From Micromonospora tarensis (GTDB taxonomy: Bacteria > Actinomycetota > Actinomycetes > Mycobacteriales > Micromonosporaceae), in contig NZ_JAEVHL010000007.1 of NCBI RefSeq assembly GCF_016803395.1, positions 1-64,000 on the forward strand: a DNA stretch of 64,000 nt. The letters are read 5' to 3'. The notes beneath the pieces are model-generated. The model saw only the letters and a program-made list of their open reading frames with translations. It was not told the origin of the DNA and did no database searches. A program made the position numbers and the translations under genes. Below are positions 55,033-63,848 of the stretch, one piece after another. Position 1 is the stretch's first letter; each line of letters starts with the position of its first letter.

Positions 55033-57350
55033 ATCGTGACGATCTCGTCGTCGAGGAGATCGGCGGTCAGCAGCAGCCGAGAAAGCTCCAGCGTCTTACG
55101 TAGGGGCGCTCCCGCGACCATCCTTCGCAGGTCGGCCAGCAGTGCTGCGATCCGGGAGATCTGATCCGCCTGGGTGTCCTCGCTGAGGGAGGCGTAGGTG
55201 GTCCGGAATAAGTTGGCGTCGAGCACTAGGGCGGGACTGTTGGTCACCAGGTCGTAGACGCCTGCCGCGCTGAGATAGCGCGCGAATTCCCCATTTTCGA
55301 CCGCGCCGCTCCAGTCGACGTCGGGCGTGATGCTCACCGCGATCGCCTCGGCGGCTCGCCTGGCTTCGGCGGACAGGGCGCTCCAGTAAGCGTGTGGACT
55401 CTTCGGCGCGAGATGGGCGAGGCGCTCGCGCATGTTCTCGAGCAGGGCGTCGCCGCGAGCCCGTACAGCGGCGGCGTCAACCCGGCGGTCGGGGAATTGC
55501 TCGAGGATCGAGGTCACCAGATTGTCGAAGGATCCCTCGACGGAGTAGACGTTTTTGAGTCGTGGCGCGCAGCAGACTAGGGCGAGGTTCAACGGTGACC
55601 ATCCGTACTGGCGGATGAGTGTCGCCTCGGCGTCGACGTAGATCTCGATCTCGCCGGCGACGATCCGAATCGCGGACGGCTGTCTCTGGCCGTCCATGCT
55701 CAGTTCGACTCCAGACGTGACGTAAACACGCAGAACGGGCTGCGCGTTGCCGATGCGCACCTCCCGGTCGGTGTCCGGCAAGAGCGTCGCGGCGGATCGC
55801 CACCGCGCGAACCGCTCCTCCTCGGTCTCCGGTGTGATCGGTTCCGGCTCATCGGCCGGCTCGTCCCTTTCCCCGCCGAGGTGACCGAGGCCTTCGTCGT
55901 CAAGCCAGTGGTCATCGTCCGCCGCCGGCGGCGGACCGGGCGGCGGACCGTTTTTGATCCTTTCGTGCGTCTCGATGGCCTCGTACCACTTTTCATCGGT
56001 GAGGTACTCGGGATCGTTGGCGCGGAATTTGCTCGCCCAGCCCTTGGCGGTCTCATGGATCGAGGTTGTGCCGTTACCCGGGACGAGGTAGCGAAGTCCC
56101 GGCTTGTTCTCGCGGTAGGCGTTGAAGAAGCGGCTCAACGGAGACGCGTTCTCGCGTCCGACCAGGCGCATGGCGATCAGCGGCCGGAGAGGCTCCGGCC
56201 CGCGGATCTTCTCGACCATGAAACGCCATTCGTGGGATGAGGTATCGAAGTTGTTCTTCCGCACGTTTACCGGCGCGTGGTCGAGATGGATCTCGCCGAC
56301 GATCCGTCCCATCCCGAGCTCCACCGGGTACTCCAGCTCGAAGTCACCGTCCGGGGTCTCCCAACTGAACAGGGACTTGTTCTGGTACGTGATCGCCCGG
56401 CCGTGGCGCAGGAATGTCAGTCCGAAGTCGGACTTGTCGGCGTACCGCTGGATGCCGAGCCAGCCCCAGATCCGCCGTTCCCGCTCCTCGATGTCGGTAC
56501 TCTCGCAGTCGACGCACTCCTCGTGGGCCACGCTGTACCAGCGGCCGCAGTTCATGCAGGCGTACGCGTTGGTGAGCGGAATGTTAATTCTGTCGCCGGC
56601 ATGGACGTCCGAGCCCTTATAGGGCACGGAACGGCTTGGGTCCCAGACGCATGGAAGGTGGGGCGCGACCGGGCGACCGTTGACGTACATTCGCTGATTG
56701 GCCCCACCCATAAGCTCGGCACCCGAGTGGCCAGCCTGTGGGTCCCGCAGCATGTACGTGTACACGCGCCCCAAGAGGCTCATCGTCTCCTTGATCGCGC
56801 GGGTGGACTTCAGCCGAGTCACCATGTCTTCGCGAAGTTTGGTGACGGTGACCAGCGTGCCGTGCTCTTCACGCGACTTGTCCTCGTAACGCAACGGGAC
56901 CTGATAGGTGGACTCGCGCTGCATCGCCCTGAGATCGATCGTCGCGATCACCCACTGATCGTCACCCCGACACCCGGTCCTGACCTCGGTGACGGCTCCG
57001 AGACGCGCCGTGGCGATGTTGAATCCCATGCCGAAGAGGCCGAGGCTGCCAAAGCGCTGCTTGCCTGAAGTGCCGGCGCTAAGCGCCCGCTGCAGTCGCT
57101 CGGGCGACACGCCCCGACCGTTGTCGCCCACCGTAATGACCGACGACTTTCCGGCCGCGCCGGAGCTCGGCAGCGTGATGTCGATCCGAGGCTCCAGCGA
57201 TCGGTCTCGCGTCGAGGCTTCGATCAGCTCGTCCAACGAGTTGTCGATCAACTCCCCGAGGCATTGATGAAGCTGCAGGTCGACCTCGGCGATCATCTCC
57301 AATATTCGTGGCGACGGCGTGAGGTTGAGGCTGCTGAGCCGAGCGGTCAT
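55029..57350 (-). CDS. large MORC-like GHKL ATPase with zinc ribbon
   Basis: 773 residues from ATG 57350. GHKL motifs: LIDNSLDEL (Asn37), VGDNGRGV (residues 74-81) and GSLGLFGMGFNIA (101-113). Midway is a C-x2-C...C-x2-C zinc ribbon (CMNCGRWYS...ECVDCES). The C-terminal 300 residues are helical and unassigned. The zinc ribbon and size set it apart from the two ~500-residue MORC proteins in this window. It is the first gene of the operon with the Mrr-helicase. Confidence 0.85.
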   Translation of the reverse strand: MTARLSSLNLTPSPRILEMIAEVDLQLHQCLGELIDNSLDELIEASTRDRSLEPRIDITLPSSGAAGKSSVITVGDNGRGVSPERLQRALSAGTSGKQRFGSLGLFGMGFNIATARLGAVTEVRTGCRGDDQWVIATIDLRAMQRESTYQVPLRYEDKSREEHGTLVTVTKLREDMVTRLKSTRAIKETMSLLGRVYTYMLRDPQAGHSGAELMGGANQRMYVNGRPVAPHLPCVWDPSRSVPYKGSDVHAGDRINIPLTNAYACMNCGRWYSVAHEECVDCESTDIEERERRIWGWLGIQRYADKSDFGLTFLRHGRAITYQNKSLFSWETPDGDFELEYPVELGMGRIVGEIHLDHAPVNVRKNNFDTSSHEWRFMVEKIRGPEPLRPLIAMRLVGRENASPLSRFFNAYRENKPGLRYLVPGNGTTSIHETAKGWASKFRANDPEYLTDEKWYEAIETHERIKNGPPPGPPPAADDDHWLDDEGLGHLGGERDEPADEPEPITPETEEERFARWRSAATLLPDTDREVRIGNAQPVLRVYVTSGVELSMDGQRQPSAIRIVAGEIEIYVDAEATLIRQYGWSPLNLALVCCAPRLKNVYSVEGSFDNLVTSILEQFPDRRVDAAAVRARGDALLENMRERLAHLAPKSPHAYWSALSAEARRAAEAIAVSITPDVDWSGAVENGEFARYLSAAGVYDLVTNSPALVLDANLFRTTYASLSEDTQADQISRIAALLADLRRMVAGAPLRKTLELSRLLLTADLLDDEIVTI

Positions 57351-57551
57351 CGGTCGCTTATCTCCCGAGTCAACGAGTTGTGGACGCTGCCGGCGATGAC
57401 TCGCTCGAGAAGCGCGGGGACCGTGTGGGGCGTCCTCTGCCCAGGGATCGTGGAACTCGAAGTCTAGATCCAGATGTCAACACCGCCCCAAACCTTGGCT
57501 CTGGCACACATTTGTCAGTCGCGTTCGTCCGTAGTTCGGGTCGGGTGCCGG

Positions 57552-57842
57552 ATGGAGATCATTCCGGCGTTGCTGCCGCATCTGACGGGCCTGCGTTGGA
57601 AGCGGTGGTGGTCCGGGGCGAAGATGGCCAACCTCGACGGGAGCCGACGGGACGGCGCTAAGCGCGAGGTCGAGGTGGCGGCTCAGCTCCTGTGCGAGCC
57701 GGGGCGGCTCGGCGCTGTCTATCGGCTCGTCCTGATGGCCGCGCGTGACGTCGGTATCACGCCGGAGGCGTTGCCTGACTTCCTCGGACTGACGATGACA
57801 GGGAACTGGTTCTTGTCGGCCAGCGCGAGTTGGACGAGGTAG
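57552..57842 (+). CDS. hypothetical protein
   Basis: 96 residues from ATG 57552. Helical: PHLTGLRWKRWW, REVEVAAQLLCEPGRLGAVYRLV, ALPDFLGL. No known domain and no strong ribosome site; it may be a small real gene or decayed sequence between the MORC operon and the HNH remnant. Confidence 0.3.
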   Translation: MEIIPALLPHLTGLRWKRWWSGAKMANLDGSRRDGAKREVEVAAQLLCEPGRLGAVYRLVLMAARDVGITPEALPDFLGLTMTGNWFLSASASWTR

Positions 57843-57909
57843 ATGTCGCCGCCGCCGTGCGGCCGCCGGCGGCGGGGTGGATGCGGGGCGGAGTGACCTG
57901 GAGGAACCG

Positions 57910-58180
57910 GTGACCGAGCGTCTCCTGGTCGCCGCACTACGGATCGGTCAGCATCGGTTCGCCGGGGAGGTGCTCCGCAACCACGCACGGATGCGTGTTC
58001 TGCGGGTTGTCAGTCGACCTATCGGGCAGCCGGGCGGGACAGATGCTTGTCGCCAGCCACATCAAGCCGTGGCGAGTGAGCACACACGCCGAACGGCTCG
58101 ACCCGCGTAACGGGCTGGCCGCTTGCCCGACCCATGATGCCTGTAAGGCGAGGATTGTCGCGGTGGGCCACACGAGCTGA
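57910..58180 (+). pseudogene. HNH endonuclease remnant, frameshifted
   Basis: From GTG 57910, TERLLVAALRIGQHRFAGEV, then after one missing base near 57990 VFCGLSVDLSG (CxxC), MLVASHIKPW and DPRNGLAACPTHDA: the core of HNH endonucleases. The usual C-terminus after the final HD is missing. Confidence 0.65.
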
Positions 58181-58374
58181 ATGTGGCCCCCCACCTGGGC
58201 AGAAGAATGGGTACAGATATCCCTGAACATTACCGTCCAGGTGGCGCACCGCCGTCGCCGACCTCTGGCCGCAATCCGGCGACCTAATCCTCATCCCGGG
58301 CCGGACGACATGATGTCCTTCCCCGCCGTGTCGGCAGGTACATTCGGTGCCGACCGCAGCGTGTCGCCCGTACC

Positions 58375-59172
58375 TCAGGCCGGTCGCGCGGCCCGCCGCT
58401 CATGCGACGCCCGGCGGACGATCTGACCGATGCGTTCGGCTGCGTTAACGGGGTCCTCATGTTCCCAGGCTCGGACTACAACCCATCCGGCATCGGCGAG
58501 CAGTTGGTCCGTTTCCCGGTCTCGGGCGCGGTTCCCGTCGATCTTCTCGCGCCAGAACTGATCATTGGCTCGAGCGGGACGGTAGTGGTCGGGGCATCCG
58601 TGCCAGTAGCAGCCGTCCACGAAAACCGCGACACGAGCGGTGGGAAACACGATGTCGGCGGTGCGTCGCAGCGTGGGTAGTGGGCGAGCGTTGACCCGGT
58701 ATCGCAGGCCCGCCTTGTGGAGCAGCGTACGAATTCGTCGTTCTGGGCCGGTGTCGCGGGCCTTGTTGGCACGCATCACCGCTCTTACCGCCGGGCTCTT
58801 GGCCCATGAGGTCTGGGCGGTGTCCGGTGCCGCAAGGAGCCCTCGCGCCCACGCGAGTCGCCATCCCTCGGCGAGATTCTCCGGCCGGCTGGCGTGTTCG
58901 ACCGGCCCAAGGTAGCGGGCGGGTGAGCGACCACGATCCGACCAACGCAGGTAGGCGCGAATTCGCCGCGTGCGCGGTAGCAGTTTGAGTTCGACGGAGG
59001 CTCGTGCCCGGCGTCCATCGCCGAGGTCGACCCACCGACGGTCCGCCCCGCCTGCGGCTCGGTCCTGCTCGGCCGCGGCCGCTCGTCGGCTACGGCCGTT
59101 TCGCCCTTTCCACGCCCTCGGCTCCGGTGGCTTCTCCGCCCAGTGCTGTTCGGCCCGCGCCGATGACGTCAC
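58375..59172 (-). CDS. vsr: Vsr endonuclease with N-terminal extension
   Basis: 265 residues; ATG 59172 overlaps the methyltransferase stop (ATGA). Residues 138-265 are the Vsr domain: RDTGPERRIRTLLHKAG, TADIVF (Asp173), VAVFVDGCYWHGCPDH (His191 and the second His), ADAGWVVVRAWEHED. Residues 45-115 form a small extra domain (VELKLLPRTRRIRAYLRW) also seen in streptomycete Vsr. It repairs T:G mismatches left by the neighbouring C5 methyltransferase. Confidence 0.9.
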   Translation of the reverse strand: MTSSARAEQHWAEKPPEPRAWKGRNGRSRRAAAAEQDRAAGGADRRWVDLGDGRRARASVELKLLPRTRRIRAYLRWSDRGRSPARYLGPVEHASRPENLAEGWRLAWARGLLAAPDTAQTSWAKSPAVRAVMRANKARDTGPERRIRTLLHKAGLRYRVNARPLPTLRRTADIVFPTARVAVFVDGCYWHGCPDHYRPARANDQFWREKIDGNRARDRETDQLLADAGWVVVRAWEHEDPVNAAERIGQIVRRASHERRAARPA

Positions 59173-60473
59173 GGCTTGCTCTCCGCCTCGTCAAGGGCTG
59201 TGGCGATGGCTCGGGCGAAGAACTCGCCGAGCATGACGGGGACTGCGTTGCCTAGTTGGCGCATCTGCTCACCACGGGGGCCGGCGAGCTTCCAGGTGTC
59301 GGGGAAGGTCATGACTCGCGCTGTCTCGCGTACTGTCATGTAGCGATGGCGGTACGGATAGGCAGCCCCGTCGACCGGTTCGGGTAGCGGTTCGTCGGTC
59401 AGGAGAACCGACTCCCCGCCGGGCACCCCATGCACTCCGGCTTTGACAGTCTTGGCCGGTCGATCGAGCTCGTTCGGAGTGTGGCCGGCGTAGATGCGGG
59501 CGTCCGGCCAGCCGATGTGGTCGGTGACGCCACCGAGGTGGTACTCGCGTCGGTCGAGTCGGTCCCACGGCACTGGGGGAAGGGAGGATTGGCCGTCGAG
59601 TCCTTTGATGGCGTCCCGCAGGGTGCGCCATGGACGCGTGTCGTCGGCCTTGGGTGGTGGGTCGGGCAATCGGGACATGGCGCGTCGACGCACATGGGCG
59701 GGGACGTCCCGATGCCGCTTCCAGTAGGAGCCGTCCAGCATTGACCGGATCAACGCCGCTTCCGAGTATCGCGGGCGCACGGCCTCCTTGAAGCGGTTGA
59801 TATCGACACCAAGGTCGGACCTGAACGCCACGATGATGATCCTGTTGCGGACCTGAGGGACACCGTAGTCGGCGGCGTTCACCCTCGTGGTCACGACCTC
59901 GTACCGCCGCTTCGGATCCGTCGGGGCCTCGTCGAGTCGCTTCCGTAGCACCTCGTCGTGCTCGCGCCACGTGGTGTCCTCGTCGCGCTCCTCGAACGGC
60001 AGGCGCAACTCCCGCTCGATGTAGTCGAAGTACGGTTTGAAGGACGGACGCAACAAGCCTCGCACGTTCTCGCAGATCACTGCCTTCGGCTGAAGCTGGC
60101 GGATGGCGCGGAACATCTCCGGGAACATGTTCCGCTTGTCCTCGTCACCCTTGGCGACGCCACCCAGGCTGAAGGGCTGGCAGGGCGGCCCCCCAGCGAG
60201 CAAGTCAACACGGTCCCACAAGTAGTCGAAATTGACGTCGCGTACGTCTCCCTCGACCAGAGGCCATCGCTCACCAGGAGAGGGGATATGTTCAGTCTCG
60301 CCCCGGGGGGTGGCCGCGTTGGCTTTGAGGGTCTCGCACGCGTACTTGACGAGTTCGTTGACCAGAAGGGGACGAAAGCCGGCGCGATGGACGGCCATCG
60401 CCAAACCGCCGCCACCCGCGAAGAGCTCTACCGAGGTACGGTCTCTGACTGGCTTTCCTGGCGGCTCAGACAC
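59169..60473 (-). CDS. DNA (cytosine-5-)-methyltransferase, Eco29kI-type system
   Basis: 434 residues from GTG 60473. ELFAGGGGLAMAVHRAGF, LLAGGPPCQPFSLGG (Cys98), ICENVRG, YGVPQVRNRIIIVAF and RQLGNAVPVML mark motifs I, IV, VI, VIII and X; the target-recognition part lies between VIII and IX. Unlike the methyltransferase at 3656-5551 it has no C-terminal cysteine extension. Its partner nuclease is Eco29kI-like, whose known target is CCGCGG, so this enzyme may protect that site. Confidence 0.9.
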   Translation of the reverse strand: MSEPPGKPVRDRTSVELFAGGGGLAMAVHRAGFRPLLVNELVKYACETLKANAATPRGETEHIPSPGERWPLVEGDVRDVNFDYLWDRVDLLAGGPPCQPFSLGGVAKGDEDKRNMFPEMFRAIRQLQPKAVICENVRGLLRPSFKPYFDYIERELRLPFEERDEDTTWREHDEVLRKRLDEAPTDPKRRYEVVTTRVNAADYGVPQVRNRIIIVAFRSDLGVDINRFKEAVRPRYSEAALIRSMLDGSYWKRHRDVPAHVRRRAMSRLPDPPPKADDTRPWRTLRDAIKGLDGQSSLPPVPWDRLDRREYHLGGVTDHIGWPDARIYAGHTPNELDRPAKTVKAGVHGVPGGESVLLTDEPLPEPVDGAAYPYRHRYMTVRETARVMTFPDTWKLAGPRGEQMRQLGNAVPVMLGEFFARAIATALDEAESKP

Positions 60474-60622
60474 GACAGGAGCATACCGCGGAGTTGTCGA
60501 TCTTGGAAGTAGGCTCTGGGCGCGTCGCCGCTCGCCCCGACGCGTGTGGACGAGCGGCGACCGATCCCGCACGTGGTCGACGTCGTGAGTGTGGTTTGGT
60601 TACGCGGGTCAGAGGAGGTGCG

Positions 60623-61048
60623 ATGGCGGTCTGGCAGCTCGGTCCGTTCGACAACGACGACGCGGTCGAGTGGTGCGGCACCCTAGAGGCCAGCGCACCC
60701 GACCAACGCACCGAGCATCTGCGGCAGGCTCTCGCGGCGGCTGTGGTGGGCGGGTCGAACCTCACAGCGGGCGAGGCCGCTCGCGCGGTCGCCGCTGCCG
60801 CGACCGTGCTCCAGTCGCTCACCGGCGCGCCGGCCTCGAACTCGGCCTACGCCCCGTGGTTCCTCATCGGACGCGGCGACATTCAAGTCAGTTCGTCGCT
60901 GCTGGACTTGGCGACGCGGGCACTCGACGTGGTCCTCACCGACGGCTCGGCCTGGCGCCATCGCTGGGCGGGCGACGTCGAAGAGGAAGAGGCCCTCAGC
61001 GTCGTCGAGGACCTGCGACGCCGCCTCGCGTCAGCGACGATGCCGTAG
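60623..61048 (+). CDS. DUF4259 domain-containing protein
   Basis: 141 residues from ATG 60623 behind AGAGGAGG. The N-terminus MAVWQLGPFDNDDAVEW is the DUF4259 hallmark (W-x-x-G-P-F-D-N-D-x-A). Function unknown. It is divergent from the methyltransferase and convergent with the nuclease gene. Confidence 0.8.
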   Translation: MAVWQLGPFDNDDAVEWCGTLEASAPDQRTEHLRQALAAAVVGGSNLTAGEAARAVAAAATVLQSLTGAPASNSAYAPWFLIGRGDIQVSSSLLDLATRALDVVLTDGSAWRHRWAGDVEEEEALSVVEDLRRRLASATMP

Positions 61049-61088
61049 AACGAGCAGGTGTACACATGGCGCCGCTCGCCGTCGGTGT

Positions 61089-62018
61089 TCAAAACAACTG
61101 ACCCGGTGGCAGATCGCCACGCGGCTCGCCCCCGGCCTCGACGGATGCTTCGTCGTTCTCGGCGGTGGTGAAGCCACCAGGAGCGAGCTGGCCAAGGTCG
61201 CTGAGAAACGCCGCCAAGACGGCATCCCGCGTCTGATACGGCGGGACTCGGCTCAGGTGCTCCGCGATCTCGCGCCTGACCTGGTCTTCCGGCTTCTGAT
61301 CCTCCAGCAGGGCAATGGCCCACTGCCTGCCGGGGTGCAGCGTATCCCAGGGCGATCGCTTGTTCGCGCGGGTCGTCGCGCTGTCACCATGCTTGCCCAG
61401 GCCGTAGCAGATCCTCATCTCGTTGTTCCAAATGGGCTTGAAAAAGTTGATAAGGAACATCTCGGCCGCACGCTGGTACCCCGTCTGCACGATCAAGAAT
61501 CGGCATTCGAAATCCTCCTCGCGCAACGTCGAGGTGGCTCTCGCGATGTTTCGCCGATGCTCGTTGAGGCGGTCGAACACCGTGGTTCCCTGGCTGACCG
61601 CATCCTTCGCCGCAGCGTCCCTGGGGTCCGCCTTACCGATGTATATCGGCTGTTCGGTACCGGACAGTTGTGAGTAAGCGTCGAAGGGGCCCGTGTAGTA
61701 GAGCGCGTAGACACCTGCTCCGTAGAAGGGCTGCAGAGAGACCAGCGGATGCCGACGCTGGGCGATCGTCGTGAGCGCGACGATACGACCGGTGGTACTC
61801 GGAGCGCTGGGGTCGAAGAGGCTACTTGGTCTCAGTGTGGGATCAAGGCGGCTCACCGCCTGTTCAAGTCGCCCGACCTCGTCGGTCAGCGCCTTGCGGA
61901 GCAAGTTACGTGAGGCGGTTCGGCTTGGCGGCGCTACGGACTCCAACTCGTCCACAAGGGCCGCGAGTTGCTTGACAAGACGCCGGCCTTGATCGCTACC
62001 GGAGTTCGGCGGAGACAC
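61089..62018 (-). CDS. Eco29kI-family GIY-YIG restriction endonuclease
   Basis: 309 residues from ATG 62018. GIY-YIG core: AGVYALYY (101-108) and PIYIGKA (124-130), with Arg150/His154 (FDRLNEHRR), Glu187 (RAAEMFLI) and Asn198. The spacing and flanking blocks match Eco29kI, a GIY-YIG type II restriction enzyme known to cut CCGCGG. Its methyltransferase and Vsr lie on the same strand across the DUF4259 gene. Recognition site here is by analogy only. Confidence 0.85.
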   Translation of the reverse strand: MSPPNSGSDQGRRLVKQLAALVDELESVAPPSRTASRNLLRKALTDEVGRLEQAVSRLDPTLRPSSLFDPSAPSTTGRIVALTTIAQRRHPLVSLQPFYGAGVYALYYTGPFDAYSQLSGTEQPIYIGKADPRDAAAKDAVSQGTTVFDRLNEHRRNIARATSTLREEDFECRFLIVQTGYQRAAEMFLINFFKPIWNNEMRICYGLGKHGDSATTRANKRSPWDTLHPGRQWAIALLEDQKPEDQVRREIAEHLSRVPPYQTRDAVLAAFLSDLGQLAPGGFTTAENDEASVEAGGEPRGDLPPGQLF

Positions 62019-62333
62019 TCTGCGAGGCTACATGAACCCCAACACAGAGCACCGCCGCTGATCGCGGCCGTCCGTCCCCAATCTCCTACGCTCTCCAGAG
62101 GCTCGGCCGAGTCCTCGACCGCCATTGGCGGCTCCCTCAGGCAATGAGCCAATGGCATGTGTGGCCGGAGCGCTGGCACCGCAGCTAGCCGTTCGGTCGG
62201 TCCGTGCGTGGCCATCCTTCGCTAGCATGTCGCGCACAGCTACCTTAAGTGAACGGCACGTGACCACCACCGCCCCAGCTTGTCCCTTGCTGGCGGGAGG
62301 CCAGGTGACATGCTCATGATGAAGTGGGGTTAA
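62019..62333. promoter_or_regulatory. intergenic region upstream of third MORC gene
   Basis: 315 bases between the divergent nuclease and MORC-like genes; no gene seen. It must carry promoters for both. Confidence 0.4.
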
Positions 62334-63848
62334 GTGTCTCGTTGGCGCACGGAAGTCCCGACGAGCGGCTCGGTGAGCCTGCCGCCCGACCCTCACGCGC
62401 TCGACGGCCTTGGCCGCAACCATTCGATCGAGACCGCGCTGGCCGACCTAGTCGACAACTCGATCGACGCCGGCGCCAGCGACGTTCTGATCAGATTCAT
62501 GCAGCAGCGGGGCCGGTTGTGCGGGCTGTACGTCGTCGACAACGGGCGAGGCATTCGCGCGGACCGCGTGGACGCCGCGATGACGGTGGGCGGCTCGGCC
62601 GCGTACGGCGCTGACAGTCTGGGAAAGTTCGGCCTTGGAATGAAGGCGGCCTCGTTCAGCCAGGCCCGCAGCCTAACCGTGCTATCGCGCACCGCCGACA
62701 GCCATGTCGTCGGACGACGCTGGCGCATCGGAGACCGCACAGACTTCCAATGCGACGTCGTCCCCCCAGACTTCGCCCACGAGGAAATCGATCGCTCGTG
62801 GAATCTCAAGTCGAGCGATACGGGTACGGTAATCCGCTGGGACGACGTCACCGGGTTTCCCGCCACCGATGATCCAACACGGGTGCAGGGGTTCCTCACG
62901 GCGACGATGACCAGGATCCTCGATCATCTCGGTCTTGTCATGCATCGCCTTCTCGCGGAGGGACGAATCAACATCGGGATCGACGCGGAGGACACCGACC
63001 TAGCGACGGCGGGCCCCCGATTCGACGTGACTCCCCTCGACCCGTTCGGATACCAAAAGCCGGGCCACCTCGACTACCCGAAGAGATTGACCGCGACCGC
63101 TCATGGACACGCCATCCACTTCGACTGCCACATCTGGCCCGGACGTTCGAAGACCCGTCAGTTTCAGCTCGTAGGCGGCGTCGTGCAGCGGCAAGGCCTG
63201 TACTTCTATCGACGGAAGCGGTTGCTGCACGCGGGTGGCTGGGACGGCGTGACCGTTCCGGACCCACGTCTCCAGCTCGCCAGAGTCGCGATAGACATCG
63301 ATGACGAGATCATCGGGTTGTTCCATATGAACCCGGAGAAGTCACGAGTCACCGTCGGCCCCGAGTTCGCTCACCTCGCGGAACAGGCACGCGGCGAGGA
63401 CGGCACGACCATGGCTGACTATCTGCGGGACGCGGAGGCTGCCTACCGAACGTCGCGGGAGCGTAGCCGGAACCGTCGCCGGATGATGCCGCCCGGCCGC
63501 GGCTTCGAGCCTGCCCTCAAGGGCACCATCGCGGATGAGGTTCCCTTCGTCGAGGGCGAGAACCCGATCGACATCCGATGGCGTCGTTTCGAGGGCACAG
63601 ATCTCTTCACCGTCGATCGCGACTCCCGCACCTTGTGGCTTAACGATCAGTACCGCAGCACCGTGCTGAGTGGTCGCCGGGGCGGGCTGAATGACGCCCC
63701 GTTGGTCAAGGCGCTGCTCTACCTGCTGGTCGAGGACGTCTTTCAGGGTGAGTACCTCGGCGCCAAGGACAAGGACAACATCGCCCTCTGGCAGGAGGTC
63801 CTCACCACAGCGGTCCTATGTGAGGTAGCACGGAGCGAGAAGGAGTGA
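62334..63848 (+). CDS. MORC-like GHKL ATPase (third)
   Basis: 504 residues from GTG 62334. LVDNSIDAGA (Asn42), VVDNGRGI (67-74) and GKFGLGMKAASFSQAR (97-112) give the ATP site. The FGLG-K-ASFSQAR block is nearly identical to the ATPase at 5855-7342, so both belong to the Z1-type restriction family. Its stop overlaps the next start (GTGA), as in the first system. Confidence 0.9.
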   Translation: MSRWRTEVPTSGSVSLPPDPHALDGLGRNHSIETALADLVDNSIDAGASDVLIRFMQQRGRLCGLYVVDNGRGIRADRVDAAMTVGGSAAYGADSLGKFGLGMKAASFSQARSLTVLSRTADSHVVGRRWRIGDRTDFQCDVVPPDFAHEEIDRSWNLKSSDTGTVIRWDDVTGFPATDDPTRVQGFLTATMTRILDHLGLVMHRLLAEGRINIGIDAEDTDLATAGPRFDVTPLDPFGYQKPGHLDYPKRLTATAHGHAIHFDCHIWPGRSKTRQFQLVGGVVQRQGLYFYRRKRLLHAGGWDGVTVPDPRLQLARVAIDIDDEIIGLFHMNPEKSRVTVGPEFAHLAEQARGEDGTTMADYLRDAEAAYRTSRERSRNRRRMMPPGRGFEPALKGTIADEVPFVEGENPIDIRWRRFEGTDLFTVDRDSRTLWLNDQYRSTVLSGRRGGLNDAPLVKALLYLLVEDVFQGEYLGAKDKDNIALWQEVLTTAVLCEVARSEKE

